From the NCBI GenBank assembly GCA_902584805.1, contig CACIBE010000010.1, positions 1 to 42,900 of the forward strand: a stretch of DNA of 42,900 bases. The letters run 5' to 3'. Both the position numbers and the translations under genes were made by a program. The notes below the pieces were generated by a model. The model had not been told where the DNA came from. It worked only from the letters and a program-made list of their open reading frames with translations, and made no database searches. Source of the stretch: an uncultured Alphaproteobacteria bacterium (lineage in GTDB: Bacteria; Pseudomonadota; Alphaproteobacteria; HIMB59; GCA-002718135). Every line of letters starts with the position of its first letter. Within the stretch, counting starts at the first letter, position 1. This document shows, piece by piece, positions 32,096-40,521 of the stretch.

Positions 32096-33709
32096 TTAAG
32101 TTTTTTTTAAATCCTCGATAATAAATTTACTTCCAAGATTAGCAAGCATCATTACAGGGGCATTTATATTGCCAGAAGTAATATTTGGAAAAACAGATGC
32201 ATCAGCAATCCAAAGATTCTCCATTCCATGAACTTTTAATCTTTCAGAGACAACTCCCTTTTTAGGATCTTCATCCATTTTACAAGTGCCACAAGGGTGA
32301 TAGATAGAAACTGCATTAGATTTAAAGTGGTCAACCATTTCTTCTTCAGTAGCATTTAAAAGATCATGCGTAACACTTTCATTTCTTATTCTTTTAATAC
32401 TATTTGTGTTTGCCAAAACTTTAGAAAAATTAATTGCACACTTAACATCATATATATCTTCTTCATGTGATAGAAAATTTGGATCTATCAATGGAGAATC
32501 ATCAAAATTAGGAGAATTTAATGTAATCGTTCCTAAACTTTTTGGTCGACAAGAATTATAACCAATAATAAAACCATTAAATTTATCAGTTTTTAGTAAA
32601 GGTCTTTTATTTTTATGAGTGATAGAATAAGTTAAAGGATTAAAATATATCTGTAAGTTGGGATAATGATGTTTTGAATTCCAATTTACATACCCCCCAG
32701 ACTGATTAATACTTAATGATAATGGTCCTTTCCTATTATAAAGATATCTTAATACAGAAGTAATTCTGCCTGGCCAAGTTCCTAAAGATTTATTTAGTGA
32801 ATGATGATGTGTTTTAAATAAATAATCTAACCCAAGATGATCCTGGAGATTTCTTCCAACATTAGAATTATCAATTATTATTTCTTTATCAAATTGTTTT
32901 AAATGCTCTTTATCACCAATACCAGAATGCATTAACAAGTAAGGTGTCATTATAGAGCCAGAACATAAAATTGCTCCAAGAGATAGATTTATTATTTTTT
33001 CTGTTGATTTATTTTGAATTTTAATTCCAGTAATTTTTTTATTTTTAGTTATTAAATGTTTTACTTGAGTATTGTCTAATATAGTCAGCCTAGGGTTTTT
33101 TAATATAGGCTTTAAAAATACTTTTGATGATGAATGTCTAGTACCGTTGTAAGTATTAATATTATAATGACCTACTTGATTTTCGATTGATGTAGTTAAA
33201 TTTATATTTTTTTTAATACCAATTTCATTACTAGCATTAAAAAAATATTCTAAAATTGAATGATGATGCTTACTTACATTATTTACTGGAATCTTTTCTT
33301 TTGTAAGAAATTCTTTATCATGATTTATTTGTTGCTCCATAGAACTGTATACTTTTTTTATATTTTCAAAACTCCATTCCTTATTGCTACCCCAATTTTC
33401 ATAATCTGTTTCTAATCCTCTTGCATAGACCATTGCATTTATTGAGCCAGAGCCACCTAAAACTTTACCTCTTGGATAATATATTTGCCTATTGAATAAA
33501 TTATCTTGTTTTTCCGAGTAGAAGTTCCAATTAATTTTTTTATTATAAAATGTCATTCCATAACCAAGAGGAACGTCAATGATAGGATTGTTATCTTTAG
33601 GCCCAGCCTCAATAAGGACTATATTAAAATTAGTTTTAGTCAGAAGTTTATTTGCTATTATACTTCCTGCAGAACCTGCTCCAATAATTGCTATATCAAT
33701 ATTATTCAA
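32096..33709 (-). CDS. GMC-family flavin oxidoreductase
   Basis: A 537-residue glucose-methanol-choline family enzyme. FAD-binding GAGSAG at 10-15, GMC signature 1 beginning PRGKVLGGSGSINAM near 79-93, signature 2 GAILCSGSIMTPYLL in the middle, and the catalytic pair H471 (HPCGTCKMD) and N514 (SGNINAP). Length and motifs match choline/alcohol dehydrogenases. No signal peptide, so it is cytoplasmic or membrane-associated. In the amino-sugar operon it lies between the NagB-II-like deaminase (one-base gap) and the enolase-superfamily dehydratase (three-base gap). It may oxidise a sugar hydroxyl or hemiacetal; choline is also possible but not supported by the neighbours. Confidence 0.9.
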   Translation of the reverse strand: MNNIDIAIIGAGSAGSIIANKLLTKTNFNIVLIEAGPKDNNPIIDVPLGYGMTFYNKKINWNFYSEKQDNLFNRQIYYPRGKVLGGSGSINAMVYARGLETDYENWGSNKEWSFENIKKVYSSMEQQINHDKEFLTKEKIPVNNVSKHHHSILEYFFNASNEIGIKKNINLTTSIENQVGHYNINTYNGTRHSSSKVFLKPILKNPRLTILDNTQVKHLITKNKKITGIKIQNKSTEKIINLSLGAILCSGSIMTPYLLMHSGIGDKEHLKQFDKEIIIDNSNVGRNLQDHLGLDYLFKTHHHSLNKSLGTWPGRITSVLRYLYNRKGPLSLSINQSGGYVNWNSKHHYPNLQIYFNPLTYSITHKNKRPLLKTDKFNGFIIGYNSCRPKSLGTITLNSPNFDDSPLIDPNFLSHEEDIYDVKCAINFSKVLANTNSIKRIRNESVTHDLLNATEEEMVDHFKSNAVSIYHPCGTCKMDEDPKKGVVSERLKVHGMENLWIADASVFPNITSGNINAPVMMLANLGSKFIIEDLKKT

Positions 33710-33710
33710 A

Positions 33711-34733
33711 TTAGAATGTTTGTGTTACTTTAGTTAAATATCTAGGATTGTCTGGATCTAATCCCTTTTGAAAAGAGTAATTAACTATCCATGGATAAAA
33801 TTTTGATAGAACTATAATTGGATCTAACTCTATCATATCATTAGGGCTATATAGAAGTTCAGTGTTAGATTTTTTATCATAGGTTATTTCATAGTGAAGA
33901 TTGGTTAATGAAATAATTTGACTAGCATCTTTTGCTACTATCATCCCACTTTTATCTCTAAGCGATATAGTAAATAATTTGAATGAGTTTTGTATCAAGC
34001 TTTTTGGCCCATGCATTACTTCAGCACTACTGAAAGGTTCTATCATTTCTTGACATAACTCTTTAAACTTTAAAGATATTTCATTAGAAATTGCATATCC
34101 AACACCTCTACTAATTATGTATCCATTACTTATAGTTTTATCTAATATATTTGGATTCCATTGATTTTGATTATCTAAAATTAAATGATCACTTAACTTT
34201 TCAATTTGTTTATTAATATCTTTTTTATTAAGAGTATTAAAAACAAGCTTTAAAATTATCAATAAAGACAAAACAAAAGTTTTTGTCGCTGCAACACTTT
34301 TTTCTTCTCCAGCATTTATATCAAAAAAATAATTGGATGTGTTTGCAATTGGGCTATTTAAGTTATTACTTATTAATATAGTCTTTGCTCCCATTTTTTG
34401 TACCATTTTATGACATTCAACCAAATCTTCACTTTTTCCTGATTGAGAAATAATGAAAACTAATGCTCTCGAAAAATTAAATTTTGATTCTTCTAAAGTT
34501 ATTATAGATGGAGGCATGCTGTACGTTGGTAGACCAAGATATTTTGCAAACATATAAGATAAATAAAGAGCAGCACAATCTGAAGTACCTCTTGCGACAG
34601 TAACAACATAATCAATTTTTTTTTCTGATATTAAACTTGATATTTCCTGATAATTATTTTTATCATTCAAGATAAAATGATTAATTTTATTTGGAATAGA
34701 GAGTGCTTCAGATAAAACTTGGGAATTAGACAT
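33711..34733 (-). CDS. Double-SIS-domain GlcN-6-P deaminase (NagB-II/GlmS-isomerase type)
   Basis: A 340-residue protein with two SIS domains, like the isomerase half of GlmS without its glutaminase. First domain: TVARGTSDCAALYLSYMF near 45-62 and VFIISQSGKSEDLVE around 92-106; then EEKSVAATKTFVLSL at about 142-156; second domain: YIISRGVGYAISNEISLKFKE and the AEVMHGPKSLI loop. Known proteins of this shape deaminate GlcN-6-P to fructose 6-P plus ammonia in alpha- and gammaproteobacteria and replace the unrelated classical NagB. It overlaps nagA by eight bases, which strongly supports this role. GalN-6-P (AgaS) use is an alternative. No N-terminal cysteine-type glutaminase domain is present. 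Confidence 0.85.
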   Translation of the reverse strand: MSNSQVLSEALSIPNKINHFILNDKNNYQEISSLISEKKIDYVVTVARGTSDCAALYLSYMFAKYLGLPTYSMPPSIITLEESKFNFSRALVFIISQSGKSEDLVECHKMVQKMGAKTILISNNLNSPIANTSNYFFDINAGEEKSVAATKTFVLSLLIILKLVFNTLNKKDINKQIEKLSDHLILDNQNQWNPNILDKTISNGYIISRGVGYAISNEISLKFKELCQEMIEPFSSAEVMHGPKSLIQNSFKLFTISLRDKSGMIVAKDASQIISLTNLHYEITYDKKSNTELLYSPNDMIELDPIIVLSKFYPWIVNYSFQKGLDPDNPRYLTKVTQTF

Positions 34734-35820
34734 TAATTTTTTTTCCTCTTAAATAAACTTCTTTAAGATTAAATTCTTTATCTAAAATAAGAAAATTACT
34801 TAAAAAATTTTTTTGAATTACACCGACATTGTCTAGATTCATATATTTAGAAGCATTATAACTAGTTAAAGCGACTGCTTCTTCTAATGAAAAATTCATT
34901 GATATTAAATTTTTAAAAGTTTGATCCATAGTAACAATACTTCCTGCTAAAGTACCGTCAGACTTAATTTTTACTGAATGATTTTCTTTTTTTATATTAT
35001 TTTTTGCAAAAATATATTCTCCATCATTCATTCCGCTAGCGTTAATAGAATCTGTTATCGCATAAAGACCAGGAATACATTTTTTTGCAATTTTTATTGC
35101 TTCTTTACTAACATGAATATTATCACAGATTATTTCAGCATATTTTCCTTTTGAAAGAGCAGCTGATAAAACTCCTGGGGATCTATGATGATTACCAGAC
35201 ATAGCATTATACAAATGTGTAAAACCAATTTCATGATCTTTCATAATTTTTTCACAGCAATCAAAGTCTGCCAAAGTGTGGCCAAATTGAATCTTAATAT
35301 TTAGCTCCACTAAATCATTTATAAATTCTTGCATTCCATCAATTTCTGGGGCTAAGGTAATGATTTTTACATCGGCAATTTCAAGAATTTTTTTTATAAA
35401 CTCTAAAGATGGTTTCTCAGTTAAATTTGGTTGAGCGCCAAGTTTATTAGGATTAATAAAAGGTCCTTCTAAATGAACTCCAAGGATATTATTACCATTA
35501 TCTTTCTTTATTTCATTAAATCCTTTTAACGCTGAAATAGTATTTTCTAAGGTATTGGTCCAAGTAGTTGGCATTATTGAAGTGGTTCCATGTCGTAAAT
35601 GATACTTAGACATTTCAATAATTGATTGTGAGCCCTCCATTACATCAAAACCATTACCACCATGACAATGGAGATCAATAAAACCAGGAATTATAATATT
35701 ATTATAATCATCAGAGTCCTTTATTTTTAAGTCACTAATTTTTTCACTAAAATATACCTCACCAATATAGGAAGAATTATAATTAATAATTTTTCCACTA
35801 ACTTTATTTTGATCAGTCAT
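34726..35820 (-). CDS. nagA: N-acetylglucosamine-6-phosphate deacetylase
   Basis: A 364-residue amidohydrolase that removes the acetyl group of GlcNAc-6-P, giving GlcN-6-P. Visible residues: H51-C-H53 in GFIDLHCHGG, metal-binding E118 in HLEGPFI, metal histidines H181 (QFGHT) and H202 (FTHLYNAM), the substrate-contact region GNHHRSPG, and the catalytic D257 in AITDSINASG. The composite N- and C-terminal beta-sandwich is of normal length. HCH in place of HxH with nonpolar middle residue is usual for NagA. Downstream it overlaps the deaminase gene by eight bases; upstream an SIS gene lies 55 bases away. Core enzyme that identifies this operon as an amino-sugar pathway. Confidence 0.95.
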   Translation of the reverse strand: MTDQNKVSGKIINYNSSYIGEVYFSEKISDLKIKDSDDYNNIIIPGFIDLHCHGGNGFDVMEGSQSIIEMSKYHLRHGTTSIMPTTWTNTLENTISALKGFNEIKKDNGNNILGVHLEGPFINPNKLGAQPNLTEKPSLEFIKKILEIADVKIITLAPEIDGMQEFINDLVELNIKIQFGHTLADFDCCEKIMKDHEIGFTHLYNAMSGNHHRSPGVLSAALSKGKYAEIICDNIHVSKEAIKIAKKCIPGLYAITDSINASGMNDGEYIFAKNNIKKENHSVKIKSDGTLAGSIVTMDQTFKNLISMNFSLEEAVALTSYNASKYMNLDNVGVIQKNFLSNFLILDKEFNLKEVYLRGKKINV

Positions 35821-35875
35821 CTAAACTTATTATCTTATATAGTAATTTGTTGGTTTTTAAAAAAATTAAAAAAAC

Positions 35876-36604
35876 TTATAAATGAGGATTAATCTTACTA
35901 AATTTTTTCTCTAATTTGTCATTATTTCTTTTAGCATTTGGCATATTTACACTGATATAGAATGGAAACAATTTTTCATTTTTTAAGATATTTGCAACTT
36001 CAATTAAAATTGAATTTAAAATAAAAGATCCTGTAATTGTTGAAGCTGGTCCAACCATGTTATCTTTAATATTTATAATTGCATCACCAGGTGGAATCTT
36101 ATTATCGATGAATATATCCGTTATTTCAAATAATCTTTTATTCAATTTAGATAGAGGAGCTTGTTTTGAGTATTTTACAGATGTTAGTGAAATAGTTTTT
36201 ATTTTCTTTTTCTTAGCAATCAAAGCTGCTTCAACTGGAGCGTGATTGACACCTGAATTAGATACAATCATCAATATATCTTTGCTAGTAATTTTATATT
36301 TAGCTAGAGCTTTTTTTGCAATATTTGGAGTTCTTTCTAAAGCAGTGGCCTTTCTTGCTCCTTTTTTAAAACTGAGATCATCATCTCTTATTGGACATGC
36401 AGCAGCAAAACCACCTGCTCTATGAAATGATTCTTCTCCGAGTAATCTAGAGTGTCCAGTTCCAAAAATATATAACTGCCCACCCTTTTTATATGATTTA
36501 CTAATTAACTTAGCACACTCTAAAAATTTTTTTTCTTCTTCTTTTAATATCTTCTTTAAAATTGAATTAATTTTTGAGGAATAAGATCTTGTTAATTTAC
36601 TCAT
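35876..36604 (-). CDS. Single-SIS-domain protein (UPF0309-like, sugar-phosphate binding)
   Basis: A 242-residue protein with one SIS domain. The phosphosugar loop reads YIFGTGHSRLLGEESFHRAGG at its core, which is the UPF0309 pattern (GTGHSxxxxEExFxRAGG), then ILMIVSNSGVNHAPVEAAL (the serine-rich phosphate site) and the TISLTSVKYSK strand. MurNAc-6-P etherase (MurQ) is a relative but is longer and has GTSGRLG, which is absent here, so it is not MurQ. UPF0309 proteins often accompany sugar transporters and their activity is uncertain: isomerase, etherase or regulator. Placed between the binding-protein gene and nagA on the same strand. It may act on a disaccharide- or amino-sugar-phosphate before NagA. 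Confidence 0.82.
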   Translation of the reverse strand: MSKLTRSYSSKINSILKKILKEEEKKFLECAKLISKSYKKGGQLYIFGTGHSRLLGEESFHRAGGFAAACPIRDDDLSFKKGARKATALERTPNIAKKALAKYKITSKDILMIVSNSGVNHAPVEAALIAKKKKIKTISLTSVKYSKQAPLSKLNKRLFEITDIFIDNKIPPGDAIINIKDNMVGPASTITGSFILNSILIEVANILKNEKLFPFYISVNMPNAKRNNDKLEKKFSKINPHL

Positions 36605-36621
36605 TTAGATTTTATATTAGA

Positions 36622-36646
36622 TGCTAGGGCAAATATTGCCCTAGCA
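36622..36646 (-). terminator. Intercistronic hairpin after the amino-sugar binding-protein gene
   Basis: TGCTAGGGCAA at 36622-36632 and TTGCCCTAGCA at 36636-36646 are perfect complements (11 pairs, 3-base loop). On the transcribed minus strand it follows the binding-protein stop by 11 bases and precedes the SIS gene. There is no T-tract after it, so it should protect the upstream mRNA from 3' decay or attenuate weakly. Confidence 0.8.
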
Positions 36647-36657
36647 AAATAATGTAA

Positions 36658-37869
36658 TTATTTGTATTCTTCTAACTCTTCAGCTGCTTCAGCTACTAAA
36701 TCCGCAGCATCTCCTTCACCAAGAATTGCCCCTTGGATCATAGAGTTCATAACAGTTTGAAAAGCTTTGTAGTCTACAAATAGTGGCTCTGGTCCACCAT
36801 CGCCAATCGCATCAATAAACATCATCCAATAATCTTCATTGTATGGAGCTTCATTTCCAATTTGAGGATATTGCATAATTGGTGTTAGACCCCAATCAGT
36901 ATCGAGACTGTATTGAGAGTCACCTGATGTGATTATGCTAGCTAATTCCATTGCTTCTTTTTCAACACCTGTGTTTGAGAAAACTGCAACACTATCAGTG
37001 ATTAAAAGAGTACCTTGATTTCCTTGTGGTCCAGCAGGAATTCTAACTGTTTTAACATCTAGACCTTCCTTATGCTGACCTCTACCCCAAGGTCCATTAA
37101 TATACATAGCAATTTTTTCATCATTAAATAGTTCTGTTAACTGAGATCTCTCCCAAGCTAAAGGACCTTCCTGAGCAACGTTTGCTAACTTTCCATAAAA
37201 TTCTAATGTTTCAACAGTATTAGATGAATTCAAAGTTATTTCGTTTGACATTGGATCAATAACTTGTCCTCCATTACTGTATAGGTAGTTTAAGAATTGG
37301 TGCATAGTATTATCAAAATCTTTACCAGCTAGTCCAATTCCTGCTGCTCCATCAACATTTTTTGTTACAGCTTCAGCCATTGAATATAGTTCGTCCCAAG
37401 TTTGAGGGCCTTCACATGCAACGCCAGCTTTTTCTAAAAGACCACAATTCATGAAAAGTGCTTTAGTAGAAAACGCATGAGGGAAACCCCAAGTTTTACC
37501 CATGTGTGTTACTGTGTTTAAGATACCTGGTTGATACATTGCTTGTTGTGAAGCAGGAATATTTGTTTCTAAAATATGTCCATTTTCTGCAAGACCTTTT
37601 AGAGTTCTTGATCCAACATATGAAAATGCAACAGGATCACCCGCGATAGCAAGATTAATTACTTTATCCTGACATGTTCCCCAAGGAACAGCCTCTAGAG
37701 TTACGTTCACTCCAGGATTGTCTTCCATGTACTTATCAGCTATTTCAACATAATTAGGTCGAAGATCACTACCACAGAATACACCGTGTACGTCAGCAGC
37801 ATATGCCTTAAAGCCAACAAGTGAAAGTATAGCAATTGTAAGAAATGAATATAGTTTTTTGAAATTCAT
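36658..37869 (-). CDS. ABC sugar-binding protein for the amino-sugar importer
   Basis: A 403-residue family-1 extracellular solute-binding protein. I start it at the ATG at 37869 (MNFKKLYSFLT), which is preceded by GGAGGAAAT, five bases before it; the frame opens at 37905 but would put 12 uncharged or acidic residues before the signal peptide. The signal peptide covers about 1-24 (cleavage after FKAYA). The mature part shows HGVFCGSDLRPNYVEIADKY, NVTLEAVPWGTCQDKV, IAGDPVAFSYVGSRTLKGL and GPWGRGQHKEG, with several cysteines. Base composition is visibly higher in GC than its neighbours, as for the other two binding proteins. Genomic context (GH20, NagA) suggests GlcNAc or its oligomers as ligand; not demonstrable from sequence. 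Confidence 0.9.
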   Translation of the reverse strand: MNFKKLYSFLTIAILSLVGFKAYAADVHGVFCGSDLRPNYVEIADKYMEDNPGVNVTLEAVPWGTCQDKVINLAIAGDPVAFSYVGSRTLKGLAENGHILETNIPASQQAMYQPGILNTVTHMGKTWGFPHAFSTKALFMNCGLLEKAGVACEGPQTWDELYSMAEAVTKNVDGAAGIGLAGKDFDNTMHQFLNYLYSNGGQVIDPMSNEITLNSSNTVETLEFYGKLANVAQEGPLAWERSQLTELFNDEKIAMYINGPWGRGQHKEGLDVKTVRIPAGPQGNQGTLLITDSVAVFSNTGVEKEAMELASIITSGDSQYSLDTDWGLTPIMQYPQIGNEAPYNEDYWMMFIDAIGDGGPEPLFVDYKAFQTVMNSMIQGAILGEGDAADLVAEAAEELEEYK

Positions 37870-37945
37870 ATTTCCTCCATTTAAATTATAAATAAGAGAT
37901 AACATTATCTGGCTCTATGAAGCAAGTTAGATTTTAAGTATTTCT

Positions 37946-38785
37946 CTAGTTTTTTACAGCTCCAGAAGTCAAACCAGCAACAATATATTTCTGTAGAAAA
38001 AGAAAAATGATTAATACAGGTGCTATCCCAACAAGAGAAGCCGCCATCATTTCATTCCATTTAACTGTCGTGTAACCAATAAATTCATAGAGTCCTGAGG
38101 GAATAGGCATGTACTCTTTTTTCTGATTAAAAGTTATCGCAAATAAGAACTGTTGTGCATATGATCCTATAAAAGCATATATCCCAACAACTACTAAGCC
38201 AGGAGTACTAAGTGGTGCTATAATGTGTCTTAAAATTTGAACCCTTGAAGCTCCATCAACAAAAGCAGCCTCTTCCAAATCAATCGGGATTTTTTCAAAG
38301 TATGATTTTAATAACCATATTGCGGTAGGTATTAAGAAGGCGACACCTGGTACTATCATTGCTTGGTATGTATTAAGAAGACCAAAAGTTCTTAAAACTT
38401 TATATAAAGGAATTAAAAGTACAGCACCTGAAAACATATTTATTGCTAGTAAAATATATAAAGATGAATTCTTAAAAGGAAATTTGAAACGAGCATAAGA
38501 ATAAGCGGCAGGAATAACAAATAACAAAGTAATTAAAGATGTAACACTAGCAAGAAAAAAACTATTAAAAATATATCGTGGCAACATTGGAACGGTTTTC
38601 CACATTTCTCTATATGCCCAAAAAGATAAATCATCAGAATAAAATTGATATGGTGAACGAAATAAATGATCCAAAGGACGAAGAGATGCATAGAACATTT
38701 CTACAAATGGTAGAAGTATAAAAGTCATGAAAACTAGTATACCTAAATATAAGATTATCTTTTCGTATAAATTATATTTATCCAA
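37946..38785 (-). CDS. ABC sugar permease (MalG type), tandem copy A
   Basis: A 279-residue MalG-like permease with six hydrophobic helices and the EAA loop DLEEAAFVDGASRVQILRHI near 169-188. It is the second of two adjacent nearly identical genes: by hand count 27 of 279 residues differ from copy B (about 90% identity). Differences gather in the extreme N-terminus, in helix 2 (residues 79-88), and in the last helix; the periplasmic and EAA regions are the same. A gap of one base separates it from copy B. It would pair with the MalF-type protein at 39619. Whether both copies are used together or alternate is open. Confidence 0.92.
   Translation of the reverse strand: MDKYNLYEKIILYLGILVFMTFILLPFVEMFYASLRPLDHLFRSPYQFYSDDLSFWAYREMWKTVPMLPRYIFNSFFLASVTSLITLLFVIPAAYSYARFKFPFKNSSLYILLAINMFSGAVLLIPLYKVLRTFGLLNTYQAMIVPGVAFLIPTAIWLLKSYFEKIPIDLEEAAFVDGASRVQILRHIIAPLSTPGLVVVGIYAFIGSYAQQFLFAITFNQKKEYMPIPSGLYEFIGYTTVKWNEMMAASLVGIAPVLIIFLFLQKYIVAGLTSGAVKN
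38598..38728 (-). repeat. 131-base tract identical to 39439-39569 (copy A side)
   Basis: Aligned base by base with an offset of 841, positions 38598-38728 and 39439-39569 show no difference, including at every synonymous position of about 43 codons. Just outside, the paralogous genes differ frequently at third codon positions. This is the pattern of a recent gene-conversion tract. Confidence 0.9.
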
Positions 38786-38786
38786 T

Positions 38787-39626
38787 TTAGTTTTTAACTG
38801 CTCCTGCAGTTAGTCCTTCAACAATATATTTTTGTAAAAAAATAAAAACTAATAAAACAGGTGCTATCCCAACAAGAGAAGCAGCCATCATTTCATTCCA
38901 TTTAACACTTTGATATCCTATAAATTCATATAATCCTGAAGGAATAGGCATATATTCTTTTTTTTGATTAAACGTTATTGCAAATAAGAACTGTTGTGCA
39001 TAAGCGCCAATAAATGCATATATTCCAACTACAACCAATCCAGGAGTACTAAGTGGAGCTATTATATGACGTAGGATCTGTACTCTTGAAGCCCCATCTA
39101 CAAAAGCAGCTTCTTCTAAATCAATTGGTATTTTTTCAAAGTATGATTTTAATAACCAAATAGATGTAGGTATTAAAAATGCTACTCCAGGTACAATCAT
39201 TGCTTGATAACTATTCAACAAACCAAAAGTTCTTAAAACTTTATATAAAGGAATTAAAAGAACTGCCCCTGAGAACATATTTATTGCAAGCAATACATAT
39301 AGACTTGTATTCTTTGCTGGAAATTTGAAACGAGCATAAGAATATGCTGCTGGGATTACAAAAATAAGTGTTATTACTGCAACTGAAGTTGCTAAAAAAA
39401 AACTATTAAATATATATCTTCCAAGCATTGGAACTGTATTCCACATTTCTCTATATGCCCAAAAAGATAAATCATCAGAATAAAATTGATATGGTGAACG
39501 AAATAAATGATCCAAAGGACGAAGAGATGCATAGAACATTTCTACAAATGGTAGAAGTATAAAAGTCATAAAGACTAAAATACCTGAATAGATAAGTATT
39601 TTTTCAAAAGTATTATATTTATTCAT
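38787..39626 (-). CDS. ABC sugar permease (MalG type), tandem copy B
   Basis: A 279-residue MalG-like permease, first of the duplicated pair in transcription order. Same length as copy A, same EAA loop, same C-terminal GAVKN. It overlaps the MalF-type permease gene upstream by eight bases. Residues 19-62 are identical in both copies and so are the bases encoding them. In helix 2 it reads ATSVAVITLIFV where copy A has ASVTSLITLLFV, suggesting relaxed or divergent packing. Duplicates in one operon usually mean dosage, alternative subunits, or a recent event not yet purged. In a streamlined genome such redundancy is notable. Confidence 0.92.
   Translation of the reverse strand: MNKYNTFEKILIYSGILVFMTFILLPFVEMFYASLRPLDHLFRSPYQFYSDDLSFWAYREMWNTVPMLGRYIFNSFFLATSVAVITLIFVIPAAYSYARFKFPAKNTSLYVLLAINMFSGAVLLIPLYKVLRTFGLLNSYQAMIVPGVAFLIPTSIWLLKSYFEKIPIDLEEAAFVDGASRVQILRHIIAPLSTPGLVVVGIYAFIGAYAQQFLFAITFNQKKEYMPIPSGLYEFIGYQSVKWNEMMAASLVGIAPVLLVFIFLQKYIVEGLTAGAVKN
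39439..39569 (-). repeat. 131-base tract identical to 38598-38728 (copy B side)
   Basis: Partner of the identical tract in permease copy A. It encodes the end of helix 1 and the following periplasmic segment (from FMTFILLPF to REMW). Confidence 0.9.
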
Positions 39627-40518
39627 GAGAAATTTTCTTATTTATTCTTGCAAGAAGAGCTAGGTAGAAACCAGCAAATAAAGTTAATAAAATCATGACA
39701 ACTACAGCTCTTGCTGCTCCTCTTCCAAATTTATAATTTCCTAAAGCTTGTTTGTATGTATCTATTATTAATGTTGTTGTTGCACCCCTTGGCCCACCCT
39801 CAGTCAATATCCAAATTATTTCAAATGAATTGAAAGTCCAAATCGCAGACAGTAATGACATTGTAATTATTACTGGAGTTATTTGAGGAAGGGTAATTTT
39901 AAAAAATCTATCCCATCTTGAAGCACCATCGCAATAAGCTGCCTCGTATAAATCTCTTGGAACACCTTGCATTGCGGCGAGAAAAAAAACTGTTACCATT
40001 GGCGTTCCAACCCAAACATCCGCTATTATTGTAGAAATAAAAGCACTTTGCTTGTATGCAAGAAAACCAAATGGACCATCTAAAATGCCAGTTCTCATTC
40101 CAACACCAGCAATTATTCCAAAATATCCATTGTATAACCATAACCAACCCAACATTCCAATTGCAATCGGCACTACCCAGGGAGGCATTACAAGAACTCT
40201 AAATATTGATCTTCCTTTTAAATTAGCATTTAGTAAAACAGCTCCAATTAAACCAATAATAAGTTTTAAAGACACTGAAAAAAACATCCAAACAAAAGTT
40301 CTAGTTACTATCCCATTAAATTTTTTACTTGAAAGCATTTTTTGATAATTTTCAAATCCAACATAATCTTCTCCAGCTAAACTTGAATTTGTGAATGAAA
40401 GTCTGATTGTTTCCAATAACGGCCAGGCAACAATGAGAACTATATAAAGGGCAGCTGGAGCAATCAAAGCATATGCTAAATAAGTCTGGGCATTATATGA
40501 TTTTAATTTTTGTTTCAT
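39619..40518 (-). CDS. ABC sugar permease (MalF type)
   Basis: A 299-residue CUT1-family permease. First helix about 14-33 (YLAYALIAPAALYIVLIVAW), a periplasmic loop with TIRLSFTNSSLAGEDYVGF, four to five further helices, and the EAA loop DLYEAAYCDGASRWDRFFKI near 188-207. The C-terminal helix ends in basic NKKISHE. It is the channel partner of one or both MalG-type copies that follow (overlap of eight bases with copy B). Upstream, the Gfo/Idh gene stops three bases before it. No ATPase gene is adjacent, so the complex needs one encoded elsewhere. Confidence 0.92.
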   Translation of the reverse strand: MKQKLKSYNAQTYLAYALIAPAALYIVLIVAWPLLETIRLSFTNSSLAGEDYVGFENYQKMLSSKKFNGIVTRTFVWMFFSVSLKLIIGLIGAVLLNANLKGRSIFRVLVMPPWVVPIAIGMLGWLWLYNGYFGIIAGVGMRTGILDGPFGFLAYKQSAFISTIIADVWVGTPMVTVFFLAAMQGVPRDLYEAAYCDGASRWDRFFKITLPQITPVIITMSLLSAIWTFNSFEIIWILTEGGPRGATTTLIIDTYKQALGNYKFGRGAARAVVVMILLTLFAGFYLALLARINKKISHE

Positions 40519-40521
40519 ATG

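Noticed and set aside
35876..36604. MurNAc-6-phosphate etherase (MurQ)
   Set aside because: Too short (242 residues), and the MurQ loop is replaced by a GTGHSRLLGEE loop of the UPF0309 kind.
40052..40345. 97-codon frame opposite the MalF-type permease
   Set aside because: Antisense of a well-supported permease gene, with no start signal.
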